Below are positions 55,466-63,903 of a stretch of 64,000 nucleotides of DNA, piece by piece (within the stretch, counting starts at the first letter, position 1; every line of letters begins with the position of its first letter). The translations under genes were made by a program, and so were the position numbers. The notes beneath the pieces were generated by a model. It was not told the origin of the DNA. It did no database searches and saw nothing but the letters and a program-made list of their open reading frames with translations. Origin of the DNA: an uncultured Ectothiorhodospiraceae bacterium (GTDB taxonomy: Bacteria; Pseudomonadota; Gammaproteobacteria; UBA6429; Thiohalophilaceae); NCBI GenBank assembly GCA_947260005.1, contig CAMYOL010000077.1, forward strand, positions 42,754 through 106,753, given 5' to 3'.

Positions 55466-56500
55466 ATGAACACCCCGTGGCAAGAGTTTCAAATACAACA
55501 AGGCGCAAAACTAGATGATTCCAATCAACTAAGTTTTGGACACGATACCCGAACAGAAATTAATTCCATCCAAACGGGGCCAGTGCAAGTAACACTCGAT
55601 CACCTTGGGGTTATCCAGGTCAGCGGTGAAGACGCACAAACATTTTTACAATCACAATTTAGTAATGACATAACATTAATAAATAAGACAACTTCGCAAA
55701 TAAGCGCCTACTGCAATCCTAAGGGACGCATTCTCGCTCAATTTTTAGTCATGGCGACGAACGAGAGTTATTTACTCATATTGCCACTCGATATCATCGA
55801 AAAGACTCTGCAGCGATTACGAATGTTTGTCATGCGTAGCCAGGTGGTTTTAACTGATGTATCGAACGAGTTAATCAGTTTCGGGTTAATCGGAGAGCAG
55901 TCTAATAGCCAGGAGTTAGACATCCCCATCGAGAATTACCAGGTAACGGAATCTGGAAACACGTTAACCGTTAAACTTCCCGCACCAATCAGTCGTTACC
56001 TGGTCATTTCACCGATCGAACAGGCAAAGACCCAATGGGAGTCAAACAAACACACCCACACGGCTTGCAGCCACCACGTTTGGTTATGGCTCGATATTCA
56101 GGCTGGTATCCCCAATATTGTTAAGGACACCATGGAGGAATTCGTCCCGCAAATGGTCAATTTAGAATTAATCGAGGCCGTCAATTTCAAAAAAGGTTGT
56201 TACCCTGGCCAGGAAATCGTTGCTCGCATGCATTATCTGGGGAAACCCAAACGGCGGATGTTCAAATTGTATAGTCATGATACCAACCCGCCGGCCCCTG
56301 GCACCGATCTGTATCTAAATGGTGGTGATGGACAGTCCGCGGGAAAAATTGTGCTGGCGGAGCCGTCAAAAACAGACGGTATCGACATGCTCGCCGTCAT
56401 CCGTCTCAGTCACGAGAATAGCGACCAGCTGCGCCTTGGCTCGGCCGAAGGCCCTGTCATCGAGTTTACCGAACAACCCTACCCGCTCGATCCTGACTAA
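55466..56500 (+). CDS. ygfZ: YgfZ/GcvT-domain iron-sulfur assembly protein
   Basis: 344 residues of the folate-binding YgfZ family, which supports certain iron-sulfur enzymes. The signature KGCYPGQEIVARMHYLGKPKRR is split over about 238-259, with the functional Cys in GCYPGQE. N-terminal LGVIQVSGEDAQTFLQSQFSND and YCNPKGRILAQF are typical. The position next to the sdh operon is common. Confidence 0.93.
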   Translation: MNTPWQEFQIQQGAKLDDSNQLSFGHDTRTEINSIQTGPVQVTLDHLGVIQVSGEDAQTFLQSQFSNDITLINKTTSQISAYCNPKGRILAQFLVMATNESYLLILPLDIIEKTLQRLRMFVMRSQVVLTDVSNELISFGLIGEQSNSQELDIPIENYQVTESGNTLTVKLPAPISRYLVISPIEQAKTQWESNKHTHTACSHHVWLWLDIQAGIPNIVKDTMEEFVPQMVNLELIEAVNFKKGCYPGQEIVARMHYLGKPKRRMFKLYSHDTNPPAPGTDLYLNGGDGQSAGKIVLAEPSKTDGIDMLAVIRLSHENSDQLRLGSAEGPVIEFTEQPYPLDPD

Positions 56501-56646
56501 ATATTGTCACTAATTACATTAGTTTAACTACGAATAACCGAAATGCGTTTCTGGATATTTCAAGGGTATTTTTCTTAACGAATCCAGACTAATGGCCGAT
56601 ATCCCTAATAGTGATTTAACACCACAACAGGGATTAGAGGATTACC

Positions 56647-57477
56647 GTGTCAGACCAACTTGAAAAACAACTCCTGGATAAATTATTTTCTGATTTAGAA
56701 AATGACAATATGGTCTTACCGACCTTACCTGAAGTCGCCTTACGTGTTCGCGAAACGCTTGAGGACGAAGATGCTGGAATGAGTGATGTGGCACGGGTGA
56801 TTACCACGGATGCGGCACTCTCGGCGAGATTAATTCAAGTATCCAATAGCCCTTTGTTACGGGCATCCCGTGCCATTGAATCAGTTGAAGTCGCCGTTAC
56901 CCGCATGGGAGGCGATATGACTCGAAACTTAGTCACCAGCATCGCCATGGAACAGATGTTCCAGGCCACCTCGGATGCGACCGATACACGATTACGTGCC
57001 TTATGGGAACACAGCACCCAGATCGCGGCCTTATCACATGCCCTCGCCAGCCAGTTTACCAAACTAAAACCTGATCAGGCATTGCTAGCAGGCCTGGTCC
57101 ATGATATTGGTGCACTACCCATCTTAACCATGGCCGAAGATATTCCTGAACTTCTCGACAATGAAAAATTGTTAGATAGTATCATCCAAAAAGCGCATCC
57201 CGTCGTTGGCGAAGCGATACTAAAAAAATGGAATTTCTCTGAAGAGATTATTCCGGTTGCATCCGAGCATGAAAACATTACCCGCGATCATGCCGGTGAT
57301 GCCGATTATGTTGATGTCATTATTGTTGCCAATATGGAGAGCCACCTCGGCACGGACCATCCGCATGCCTCGGTTGATCTCAATACCGTTCCCGCCTTTT
57401 CGAAACTCGGCTTAGAACCAGAAATGGAAGTCGTCGATGTGGAGGCAGTCAAAGAGACACAAGCGGCACTTGGGTAA
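56647..57477 (+). CDS. HDOD-domain protein
   Basis: 276 residues dominated by an HDOD domain (about 20-215): LPTLPEVALRVRETL, TDAALSARLIQVSNSP, LWEHSTQIAALSHALA and LLAGLVHDIGALPIL, where HD remains. HDOD proteins act as signalling adaptors in motility and cyclic-di-GMP networks; most are not enzymes. No receiver domain is attached, so its partner is unknown. Confidence 0.88.
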   Translation: MSDQLEKQLLDKLFSDLENDNMVLPTLPEVALRVRETLEDEDAGMSDVARVITTDAALSARLIQVSNSPLLRASRAIESVEVAVTRMGGDMTRNLVTSIAMEQMFQATSDATDTRLRALWEHSTQIAALSHALASQFTKLKPDQALLAGLVHDIGALPILTMAEDIPELLDNEKLLDSIIQKAHPVVGEAILKKWNFSEEIIPVASEHENITRDHAGDADYVDVIIVANMESHLGTDHPHASVDLNTVPAFSKLGLEPEMEVVDVEAVKETQAALG

Positions 57478-57673
57478 AATAATCTGGACGTAGTTTACTA
57501 CGAACAGGCCTAAAATATTTCCCATTGATACCTAAATAAATATCCAATAGCGCTTCGCGTCGTTAGCACTGATCCAGTGCCCAATGATATTATATCTTAA
57601 GCGACATTATCTTAAGTGTTATGACGTGGTTCATCCCTGCCTTATATTTTACTAAATCCATAATATATAATGG

Positions 57674-57709
57674 TTACTTTGTCGCTTACTTTGCCACTTA
57701 TTTTGCCAC
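57674..57709 (-). repeat. Three 12-bp tandem repeats, each ending in an in-frame stop
   Basis: On the minus strand GTGGCAAAATAA, GTGGCAAAGTAA and GCGACAAAGTAA follow one another at the 3' end of the Cys-rich gene. The first supplies the last codons and stop; each later unit repeats another in-frame TAA. It looks like local slippage duplication. Confidence 0.8.
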
Positions 57710-58051
57710 TTCGGCTTTTTGGCATAATGATGCCGAACCTGGCGCACACCCACCGATACATTTGACCTTGCCATATGAATCAATCGCCGCGCCGCCATTT
57801 ATTTGTTTTGAACACCACACATTTTTCTTTGAATCTAATGCGCAACGTCCTACACCACACTCAACTTTTCCCTTCGAGTTCAAAAGCGCACCGCCACCCG
57901 ATTCGGCACAATAAACCTCACCGTACTGATCCTTCTTACATTGACCACCACCACAAACAACCTGACCTTTTGAGTTGGTTACACACTCGGCAATGGCATT
58001 GATAGGAAAAAGAAACGTAGAAAATATGATGACGGCGATAAAATTTTTCAT
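57698..58051 (-). CDS. Cys-rich secreted protein with tandem short repeats
   Basis: 117 residues from MKNFIAVIIFSTFLF, preceded by GGAG. The signal peptide ends at AIAE; the mature part repeats units of the form NSKGQVVCGGGQC, with Cys pairs separated by KGxVxCGxGxC (C-GGGQC, C-GVGRC, C-IGGC). Ten to eleven Cys in about 98 residues suggests a disulfide-stabilised small periplasmic or surface protein. No family name recognised. Longer starts at 58108 lack a signal peptide. Confidence 0.75.
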   Translation of the reverse strand: MKNFIAVIIFSTFLFPINAIAECVTNSKGQVVCGGGQCKKDQYGEVYCAESGGGALLNSKGKVECGVGRCALDSKKNVWCSKQINGGAAIDSYGKVKCIGGCAPGSASLCQKAEVAK

Positions 58052-58248
58052 TGGAATCTCCTGCAACTCATGTAGTATCCAAACCTGGCACGACGATAGA
58101 ACGCCCAATTATTATACTTGTCAGGCACTAAAAGTAGATTACAGCATATCTCCCAGAACCACAATTGAGACATAGTTTTACTCTTTATATATAATAGACC
58201 TAAGCATGGGCATCCGTTAACAGCCGCAAAAGAAATGGAGAACCAGAC

Positions 58249-59298
58249 ATGAAAGCCATCGGCTATTTACTGCCGCAATCCATTGATAACGAAGATGCCT
58301 TAATTGATATTGAACTGCCCACACCCATAGCTAAAGGTCATGACTTATTGGTAAAAGTACAGGCCATATCAGTCAACCCAGTCGACATTAAGGTGCGAAC
58401 CTCAGCTTCTCCTGAATCAGGCCAACACAAAATACTCGGATGGGATGCCGTGGGTGAAGTCGTGGCTACCGGAGATCAAGTTGAGTTTTTTAAAGTCGGC
58501 GATCCGGTCTGGTATGCCGGAGACATAACCCGTGATGGTTCAAATGCTGAATTCCAATTAGTCGATGAACGCATCGTTGGCACAAGACCAAAATCGTTAT
58601 CCAACGCTGAAGCGGCCGCCTTGCCATTAACCACCATAACCGCCTGGGAATTACTGTTTGATCGTTTAGGTTTTACCCCTTTGTTACCCTCTAAAGAAAA
58701 ACAAAATTCAACTGAGTTAACATCACCGAAGCCAATTATTTTAATCATGGGTGCTGCAGGCGGTGTCGGTTCAATATTAATTCAATTAGCGGCAAAGCTG
58801 ACTAATGCCACCGTTATTGGAACCGCATCAAGAGAACAAAGTCAAAATTGGGTGAGAACTTTAGGTGCAAGCCATGTGATAAACCACCATCAACCATTAA
58901 TGCCACAACTTAACGATCTGGATATCAATAACATCACCCATGTAATTAGCCTCACCCATACTGATCAACATTATGATCAGCTAGTGGAAGTGCTCGCCCC
59001 GCAAGGAAAACTGGCCCTAATTGATGACCCAAAAGAAAATATCGATATCATGAAACTCAAAAAGAAAGCTATTTCTTTGCACTGGGAATTCATGTTTACC
59101 CGCTCCATGTTCAATACATGGGATATGCAAAAGCAACATGAGTTACTTAACAGCGTCGCCGAGTTAATCGATAACGGCACTATAAAAACAACCTTGGGTG
59201 AAAATTTTGGCACCATTAATGCCACCAATCTTAAGCGAGCCCATGCGCATATTGAAAGCAATCAGGCCGTGGGTAAAGTGGTGCTAGAAGGTTTTTAG
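58249..59298 (+). CDS. Zinc-type alcohol dehydrogenase / quinone oxidoreductase family protein
   Basis: 349 residues of the medium-chain dehydrogenase fold: KAIGYLLPQ start, LGWDAVGEVVATG, and the NADPH loop MGAAGGVGSILIQLAAKL at about 166-183. Catalytic zinc ligands of true alcohol dehydrogenases are not present, so quinone or enone reduction is more likely. The ribosome-binding site is GGAG before the ATG. Adjacent genes do not hint at a pathway. Confidence 0.88.
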   Translation: MKAIGYLLPQSIDNEDALIDIELPTPIAKGHDLLVKVQAISVNPVDIKVRTSASPESGQHKILGWDAVGEVVATGDQVEFFKVGDPVWYAGDITRDGSNAEFQLVDERIVGTRPKSLSNAEAAALPLTTITAWELLFDRLGFTPLLPSKEKQNSTELTSPKPIILIMGAAGGVGSILIQLAAKLTNATVIGTASREQSQNWVRTLGASHVINHHQPLMPQLNDLDINNITHVISLTHTDQHYDQLVEVLAPQGKLALIDDPKENIDIMKLKKKAISLHWEFMFTRSMFNTWDMQKQHELLNSVAELIDNGTIKTTLGENFGTINATNLKRAHAHIESNQAVGKVVLEGF

Positions 59299-59759
59299 TT
59301 ACTGATACGACTAGAGGCAAATCATTTTTACTGTTTATTATTTTTTCTATTATCCGTCTCGAGGTGAAGCTTTTCTCTATTATCTCTTGCCAAGACTAGC
59401 ATGCTCGTTCTCCTCAGGATGCTCCTCTATATAAAATCACACGATAATTTCTATTTAGCAATGGTAAGTGGTTTTTTTGTGAGAGCCAGACAAGATCGTT
59501 CATAGATATAGTTAGCGCGCTCATTCTATGTATGTTTAATAGAAATAATCCTATATCGTAAGTACTATAAATATTTTAGACATTACATTATATAAGTCTA
59601 ATCATCACATATTTAGAATTAATAATATCCCTTCTCTCGATTGCGCTACAATAAACAGTTAGCAACAAGGTGGTTTTTACTTATGAGATCTTGTAATTTA
59701 ATCGTGAGAAATAAATAACTAATCCCCTCTTCAAATGAAACGATAAAAGGAAGCCCTGT
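59299..59759. other. Gene-free AT-rich stretch
   Basis: 461 bases between the oxidoreductase and the metallophosphoesterase. I see no gene, tRNA or strong hairpin. It is very AT-rich in its right half. The only clear signal is AAAAGGAAG just before the ATG at 59760, a ribosome-binding site. Confidence 0.5.
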
Positions 59760-61244
59760 ATGGATATAGATAAAGATATTGAAGCACAATTAGAAGATTT
59801 TTTAAAAGAGTGCGAAGTGGGCAAGGAAAGTATCCGTTCAACGCTCAAAAAAATCGCAATGGAACTCGTGAGTAGCGATATCTTACTCTATAACATGATT
59901 ATTCATTACAAAAAAACCGGCGAACAAAAAAAAATACCTCCCGGTTATCCTCCTGGCGCAATGGAGTTTGGGCCTTTCCTTTACTGGCTAACTAATGAAA
60001 AACCTCCTTCGAGTTGGGATATAAAATACCAGTTTATCTGGTATGCATTACAGCTGGTCATTCTAGATCTGGTAGGTAGCTCATGCATAACTAAAGCGCT
60101 TTACGACGATCTAATTGAGTATGTTAAAACAACGGGGCTACCTGCCGATGACGGAACCATGTACGGTGTGGATATGTATTCACAGCTTGATGCTCACTGG
60201 TTAGAATCGGTAATACATTATCTATTCTACAAAGCGTTTCCGTCACTCAAAGCGCCTTTTAACTCTAAAGCGACCAAACCCGTTAAACTAAGTGGAAAAA
60301 ATCCAGATAATGTAAAAATTGCGATTATTGGTGACTGGGGAACCGGAAAATACGACCCCGCCAAAACATTTGATAATCAGGATGGCAACGTAAATGGTCC
60401 TGCACTCGATATTATGGCGGCAGTAATGCAACTAAATCCAGCACCGGATTATATAATTCATCTTGGCGATGTCTACTATGCAGGCACTGACAATAAAGCC
60501 CTGGTTGGCAGCAAGGAAGAGCAGGACAATTTTATTAATGTGTGGAGTTCGACAAACACAATTAATTTTACCCTGAATTCAAATCACGAAATGTACGGTG
60601 GTGGAAACGGATATTTTAACGTTGCACTCAGCAACGATCTATTTAGAACACAAATTAATCGGAGTTTTTTCCAGCTAGAATATGGATGCTGGACTATTCT
60701 CGGTCTTGATAGTGCCTATTATTGTGATGATGATAATTTATATATGAATGGGCGAATTACTGATAACACGCAGCTAAAAATGTTAAAAGATCAGGCCGAT
60801 AACAACAAAAATACGATTGTGATGACACACCACAATGCGATGGAATATGATGGTTCGGAGACAGGTAAATTATGGACCGATGTTACCGGATCAAATGCAT
60901 TGGGCGCGGCTCCAGGTTATTGGTATTGGGGACACATCCATGAAGGTATTGTGTATTCAGATCAAACCGTATCGCCTACTGATAGTTCTAAATTACGATG
61001 CGTTGGACACAGCGCCATGCCCTACGGCGAGGCATGGGGATTGCTTGATAATGAAGGTCAAACTATCCCTGCGATTGAGTACTTTGCCAATACACCGGTT
61101 GATCGCAGTGGTAAGACCTCAGCTCGTGTTTTTAACGGTTTTGCGATGATTACATTAACCAACGATACATTAACCGAACAGTTTTATGAGCTCGATAGTA
61201 GTGGTGCGGGGGTATTGAAATGGCCTGTAGCAGCAAGCGATTAG
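59760..61244 (+). CDS. Calcineurin-like metallophosphoesterase with an unrecognised N-terminal domain
   Basis: 494 residues. The metal-binding motifs lie from about 190: IGDWGTG, HLGDVYYAG (about 234), NSNHEMYGG (about 273, the usual GNHE changed to SNHE), MTHHNAM (about 356) and WGHIHEG (about 390), so the di-metal centre looks complete. The first about 180 residues are helical and match no domain I know (LKECEVGKESIRSTLKKI, GPFLYWLTNEKPPSSWDIK). There is no signal peptide. Substrate unknown; family members range from protein phosphatases to phosphodiesterases. It starts the accessory region. Confidence 0.8.
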   Translation: MDIDKDIEAQLEDFLKECEVGKESIRSTLKKIAMELVSSDILLYNMIIHYKKTGEQKKIPPGYPPGAMEFGPFLYWLTNEKPPSSWDIKYQFIWYALQLVILDLVGSSCITKALYDDLIEYVKTTGLPADDGTMYGVDMYSQLDAHWLESVIHYLFYKAFPSLKAPFNSKATKPVKLSGKNPDNVKIAIIGDWGTGKYDPAKTFDNQDGNVNGPALDIMAAVMQLNPAPDYIIHLGDVYYAGTDNKALVGSKEEQDNFINVWSSTNTINFTLNSNHEMYGGGNGYFNVALSNDLFRTQINRSFFQLEYGCWTILGLDSAYYCDDDNLYMNGRITDNTQLKMLKDQADNNKNTIVMTHHNAMEYDGSETGKLWTDVTGSNALGAAPGYWYWGHIHEGIVYSDQTVSPTDSSKLRCVGHSAMPYGEAWGLLDNEGQTIPAIEYFANTPVDRSGKTSARVFNGFAMITLTNDTLTEQFYELDSSGAGVLKWPVAASD

Positions 61245-61314
61245 ATTTATTAGAGTGGTATTCGAACAATGTAGTTGTTGTTTGTCTAACTCTAAAAATA
61301 TGTAAAACACACAC

Positions 61315-61568
61315 TTATCATCTGAGGCGTTGACCGCAAAACAAATCGTACAACTCTACGAAAAACGGATGCAAGCTGAAGAAAGTTTTCGTGATCTAAA
61401 AGTGACAAGTTTGGTTTTTGGATCACATTAAGTCGTTCTAAAAACGTCAATCGATTAAACGCTCTACTACTCATTTCAGTGTTAACGACCTTGTGCCTAT
61501 AGCTCATCGTCAAAGGATGTTCAGAAAGTTTCCGAAAAATATCAGCTTCTTTATTGGTTATCAATATA
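61315..61568 (+). pseudogene. Decayed 3' fragment of an IS4-family transposase
   Basis: Reading SSEALTAKQIVQLYEKRMQA then EESFRDLK shows the YREK-like Y-(2)-R-(3)-E motif region of IS4/IS10-type transposases. The frame then breaks (61400-61410), continues as SDKFGFWITLSRSKNVNRLN in another frame, meets an in-frame TAG near 61498 and fades by about 61568. Only the C-terminal part is left and no inverted repeats were found. Confidence 0.75.
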
Positions 61569-61645
61569 ACTGAAATAGTTTTCTAATGCTTATTGACGAG
61601 AGTACGGCACATATGTGTTATGTCTATGAATGACATATTCTGTGT

Positions 61646-61996
61646 TTATTGCTTTAATCGGATGTGATCAACAGGCGCATATGAAGTATTAGGCCATACA
61701 GGAATACAACTAGCCCCAACATATATATCAACAGTTTTCTTCGCCATGTAGGCAGACAGCAATGTTGCAAATCCTGTTTTTTGTGTAGTTGGATTAATAA
61801 TCACATCACCATCACCATTTATTAAGCAAGAATTAGGATTTGAGAAACTTGATAGTTTTATGAGAGCGCTTTCTTCCCCAATAACAAATATACCTGTTAT
61901 AGTCGCTTTTCCTGACCAGCCTGCACCTGCATAAGTGTTAATTGAAAATACAAATAAACTGCAAGTTACTAATATATTGATAAATATTTTTTTCAT
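61646..61996 (-). CDS. Small exported protein of unknown function (cassette-like gene)
   Basis: 116 residues with a signal peptide (MKKIFINILVTCSLFVFSI, cleavage near TYAGA) and a ribosome-binding site AGGGAAC. The mature part has two Cys (SCLINGDG and ASCIPVWP), a pattern GWSGKATITGIFVIG and LLSAYMAKKTVDIYVGASC. I recall many small secreted proteins with this arrangement but no function. It reads leftward away from the IS1111-type element, in the same direction as the gene at 63463-63885. Confidence 0.65.
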   Translation of the reverse strand: MKKIFINILVTCSLFVFSINTYAGAGWSGKATITGIFVIGEESALIKLSSFSNPNSCLINGDGDVIINPTTQKTGFATLLSAYMAKKTVDIYVGASCIPVWPNTSYAPVDHIRLKQ

Positions 61997-62031
61997 TTCT
62001 GTTCCCTAATAATTTATTTAACCTGTGTGAG

Positions 62032-62082
62032 CACATGACGTATAAACTCAGCTGGCGCGTTCTGTGCGACAGTCTGGTGGAG
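62032..62082 (-). other. Possible half of an integron attC site (left of the IS)
   Basis: On the minus strand the sequence runs CTCCACCAGACTGTCGC ... CGCCAGCTGAG, TTTATACGTCATG and ends just upstream of the small secreted gene. Joined to 63493-63510 without the IS it gives TTCTAACAAATCA-CTCCACCAGAC ... GCTGAGTTTATACGTCATG, the general form of an attC: start box ending AAC, L arms ACTCCAC/GCTGAGT pairing with one extra base, and a degenerate GTTA box (GTCA). The fit is partial. Confidence 0.4.
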
Positions 62083-62089
62083 TGATGAA

Positions 62090-62102
62090 ATGGACGCCTC
62101 CC
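62090..62102 (+). repeat. Left sub-terminal inverted repeat of the IS1111-type element
   Basis: ATGGACGCCTCCC; the right copy read on the other strand is ATGGACGCCCCCG. A third inverted copy, GGAGACGTCCAT, overlaps the transposase ribosome-binding site and start codon at 62162-62173. Confidence 0.75.
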
Positions 62103-62171
62103 TTTTTTAATCGGCATCGATGTGCCATATGTATATGTACCTAAACATAACAAGCAAGAAAGGAGACGTCC

Positions 62172-63211
62172 ATGGGTAAGTCTAGCAAAATAATCGGCGT
62201 GGATTTAGCAAAAACGGTCTTTCAACTGGCCCTGGCAAATGGTCATCATCGTGTTCTTCAGTCAAAACGCTTAAATCGGACTCATTTCCGTGAATTTTTC
62301 ATGAAGCACCCCCGCCGGCCAAGGTGTTCATGGAAAGTTGTGGCACCGCGCATTATTGGGCCCGTACCCTGCAGGGAATGGGGCATCAGGTGACGTTACT
62401 GCCGGCACAATATGTGCGTCCCTATGTCCGACGAAACAAAACCGACGCCAATGATGCCCGCGCCATCGTCGAAGCGGCCCGTGATTCGTCAATTCATACC
62501 GTCCCGATTAAAAGTGAATACCAGCAAGCATTACAAAGTTTGCATCGACTGCGAGAGCAATGGAAACACACCCGCACGGCCCGCATTCATGCTCTGCGGG
62601 GGATCTTGCGTGAGTTTGGCGTATTGGTGCCGATGGGGCCGAGTGCGGCGATCAAGACCACTCGCGCTTCAATCGAATCCTTACCGGTCTGGTTACAAAC
62701 CTCGGTGCAAGCGGTGTTAGAGGAACTGACCGATATTCAAATCCGCATTACCGCATTAGAAAAACAACTTAAACACATGGTCAAAGCCGATCCGGTAATT
62801 CAGCAGTTTATGAAAATCAATGGTATCGGTTTGCTCAGTGCCACGGCGATGCGTGCGAGCGTGCACTCCCCGACCCAATTTAAAAACGGTCGTCAGCTTA
62901 GTGCCTGGCTCGGCATCACCCCTCGCGAGTACAGCTCAGGTGATAAACGTTACCTAGGCCGCATCACGAAAAAAGGCGATAAGTATTTATGCACGTTATT
63001 GATTCATGGGGCACGCTCGGTCATGGCCCGTAACAAAATTCGATTGCGTGAGAATGAAAAGCTCACCGGGTTACAACCGTGGGCAATTCAGCTGGAACAA
63101 CGGGTCGGACATAATAAGGCCACGGTGGCGTTAGCCAATAAAATGGTGCGCATTCTGTGGGCTACCTGGATGCATCAACGGGAGTTTGATGGTAACTATG
63201 CGGTGCAGTAA
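62172..63211 (+). pseudogene. IS1111-type DEDD transposase, broken by a one-base deletion
   Basis: The first frame (62172-62393) begins MGKSSKIIGVDLAKTVFQLA with the first catalytic Asp. Homology moves to the second frame near 62309-62313, a run of five C, where KHPP-AKVFMESCGTAHYWA (with the catalytic Glu) continues. The rest has DANDARAIVEA, the last acidic pair, and the IS1111-typical QFKNGRQLSAWLGITPREYSS and YLCTLLIHGARS. A missing base in the C-run explains the break. A programmed -1 shift on the C-run is possible but is not known for this family. Confidence 0.85.
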
Positions 63212-63476
63212 TTGGTTTTAAGGTTAAAGATAAATTATTAAAACACTTTCATCGGTTGCGCAGTGAAACACAACACACATGACACAACAGGTAAGACCAC
63301 GACGAAACAAGGCCGATAACAAGTCTGACTGCTAAAAGTCACTTGAACGAATGGCCCTTCGTCGGCGTATTTTCATGTTGGCCTGGTCTCAATGAGAAGA
63401 CCACAAAGAGGCCGGATAGACGAACGCAATCTTTACTCTGCTTACGTGTCGTGATTTATCTTTCACTGCCTAGTAA
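63212..63476 (+). ncRNA. Candidate guide (seek) RNA region of the IS1111-type element
   Basis: 265 non-coding bases between the transposase stop and the right inverted repeat. A nested hairpin at 63380-63413 pairs GGCCT with AGGCC and, inside, GGTCT with AGACC. IS1111-type elements encode a structured RNA here whose loops specify the target. TAACAA at 63317-63322 could pair with the TTGTTA of the right flank (63498-63503), consistent with a target guide. Function is inferred. Confidence 0.45.
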
Positions 63477-63885
63477 CGGGGGCGTCCATAGATGATTTGT
63501 TAGAACGTGTTTTAGCTATATATAAGACAACAAGCCCCAAGACGACATCGACAGCAGCACAAAAACCAGGCCACCATGCTGGAACGTCTGGATTTGTAAC
63601 TATCAGATTATGAAAAAGATCAAACACTCCGTGAGCCATAAGGCCTACAGCTACAATAAGTGCTGATACTCTGGCGCCAACCACAGCAATTGACATAAAT
63701 ACTAGTGCAATAATTAGCTCAGTGATGATTATTCCAGCGCTCTCGTTCATAACAGCAAATAATACATAGTACATTGCTATTACTATAAGAATAACCGGGT
63801 AAAAGCTTCTATCCTTATCGTACTCTAGTATTTTTGCTAGTCCGGCAATTGCTAGACCAAGAACTATTCCAATTGTGTATTCCAT
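63463..63885 (-). CDS. Hypothetical four-helix membrane protein, C-terminus altered by the IS
   Basis: 140 residues with four hydrophobic segments (about 4-18, 30-47, 53-85, 106-126), the last ending VVLGLVVLYIAKTRSNKSS. It resembles small membrane proteins of the DUF6010 type, with the amphipathic GVFDLFHNLI. Codons after about 130 (MDAPVTRQ) lie inside the IS right end, so the original C-terminus was replaced. It reads leftward, as does the gene at 61646-61996, and no Shine-Dalgarno is seen. Confidence 0.7.
   Translation of the reverse strand: MEYTIGIVLGLAIAGLAKILEYDKDRSFYPVILIVIAMYYVLFAVMNESAGIIITELIIALVFMSIAVVGARVSALIVAVGLMAHGVFDLFHNLIVTNPDVPAWWPGFCAAVDVVLGLVVLYIAKTRSNKSSMDAPVTRQ
63477..63489 (+). 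repeat. Right sub-terminal inverted repeat of the IS1111-type element
   Basis: CGGGGGCGTCCAT, the reverse complement of ATGGACGCCCCCG, matching the left repeat at 11 of 13 positions. It overlaps the end of the membrane-protein frame, showing that the insertion changed that gene's 3' end. Confidence 0.75.
63493..63510 (-). other. Possible half of an integron attC site (right of the IS)
   Basis: On the minus strand it reads ACGTTCTAACAAATCA, the form of an attC start box (YCTAAC followed by AA). It overlaps the coding end of the membrane-protein gene, as cassette attC sites often do. A similar piece, TAGAACGC, follows the group II intron at 63903, next to the same gene's start. Confidence 0.4.
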
Positions 63886-63903
63886 ATTTTCACATGCGTT
63901 CTA

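Larger units (their letters stand above)
62083..63492 (+). mobile_element. IS110-family, IS1111-group insertion sequence (frameshifted transposase)
   Basis: Bounded by inverted repeats at 62090-62102 and 63477-63489 that match at 11 of 13 positions. Sub-terminal inverted repeats are characteristic of the IS1111 subgroup, which lies about 7 and 3 bases from its ends, giving the boundaries used here. It encodes one DEDD transposase (frameshifted) and has about 265 bases of non-coding DNA after it, the place where IS1111-type elements carry their guide RNA. No target duplication is expected. Confidence 0.75.

Noticed and set aside
57621..58175. Several plus-strand frames over the Cys-rich gene
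   Set aside because: They lack ribosome-binding sites, while the minus-strand gene has a signal peptide, GGAG and regular Cys repeats.
59760..61244. Metallophosphoesterase as a new defence or signalling system
   Set aside because: It stands alone, with no partner gene in the same orientation; function cannot be claimed.
61292..61564. A 90-residue minus-strand frame
   Set aside because: It is antisense to the decayed IS4 transposase fragment, which explains the sequence.
61560..61645. A further attC site after the small secreted gene
   Set aside because: ATAAC and GTTAT boxes can be paired, but there are no convincing internal arms.
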